Below, piece after piece: positions 61,699-64,000 of a stretch of DNA of 64,000 bases. Location: contig CAYXEK010000005.1 in NCBI GenBank assembly GCA_964463985.1, forward strand, positions 1-64,000, in the 5' to 3' direction. A program made the position numbers and the translations under genes. This DNA comes from JAXGPF01 sp964463985. GTDB lineage: Bacteria > Verrucomicrobiota > Kiritimatiellia > JAAZAB01. Under the pieces are notes generated by a model. That model searched no databases and was not told where the DNA came from. It saw nothing but the letters and a program-made list of their open reading frames with translations. How positions within the stretch are numbered: position 1 is the stretch's first letter; each line of letters begins with the position of its first letter.

Positions 61699-64000
<2,302 letters not shown>

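Overview
The window is a 64 kb, GC-rich bacterial chromosome segment, mostly housekeeping. Two probable outer-membrane barrels with signal peptides, a GspF/PilC-type secretion protein and lysA/dapA/dapB (diaminopimelate, hence peptidoglycan) indicate a diderm. A PVC-superphylum origin (Kiritimatiellota, Lentisphaerota or Verrucomicrobiota-like) is my best inference. It rests on the protein flavour, the low-complexity heptamer arrays and the TTGACA-N17-TAnnnT promoters; I could not run a phylogeny. An assembly gap (100 N, 32336-32435) lies inside a tandem repeat, so distances across it are not real.

Layout: 1-493, hairpin- and repeat-rich intergenic DNA ending in a strong promoter. 494-3614 (+): rpmI, rplT, phosphohexomutase, galactokinase. 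3641-7888 (-): a three-gene carbohydrate operon (GH63/trehalase-like hydrolase, Gfo/Idh/MocA dehydrogenase, unassigned deacetylase/hydrolase-like barrel). It is divided by back-to-back overlapping promoters from an AraC-type regulator (8054-9010, +). 8988-10250 (-): FadL/PorV-like outer-membrane protein. 10368-14709 (+): TPR membrane protein, rimO, pgsA, a zinc-finger-like protein, an alpha/beta hydrolase. 14760-24557 (+): rplM-rpsI, argJ-argB-argD, lysA, dapA-dapB, folK, panB, panC. 24815-25526 (-): rdgB and tRNA-Leu(GAG). 25624-28366 (+): small membrane protein and recD2. 28394-29893 (-): a second barrel protein. 30134-35724 (mostly +): serA, nitroreductase, the gapped tandem repeat, an AAC(3)-family acetyltransferase, a (-) small membrane protein, a secreted two-repeat DUF4214-like protein, an amidohydrolase. 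35740-39338 (-): purF, DNA-3-methyladenine glycosylase, gspF/pilC. 39348-57410 (-): the merged str-S10-spc-alpha ribosomal superoperon (rpsL, rpsG, fusA, then rpsJ to rplQ) with secY, adk, map and rpmJ. 57477-64000 (-): rpoC and the 3' part of rpoB.

How it fits together: ribosomal and RNA polymerase genes form near-continuous co-directional units with 0-60 nt spacings and several ATGA-type overlaps. rimO, whose product modifies one Asp of ribosomal protein S12, shares the window with its substrate gene rpsL. Arginine (argJBD), lysine/DAP (lysA, dapA, dapB), serine (serA), pantothenate (panBC) and folate (folK) genes indicate biosynthetic capacity. The main accessory candidates are the AraC-controlled carbohydrate operon and three unrelated short tandem arrays sharing a 7-8 bp (mostly 7 bp) period at 11199-11281, 26187-26221 and 32278-32490.
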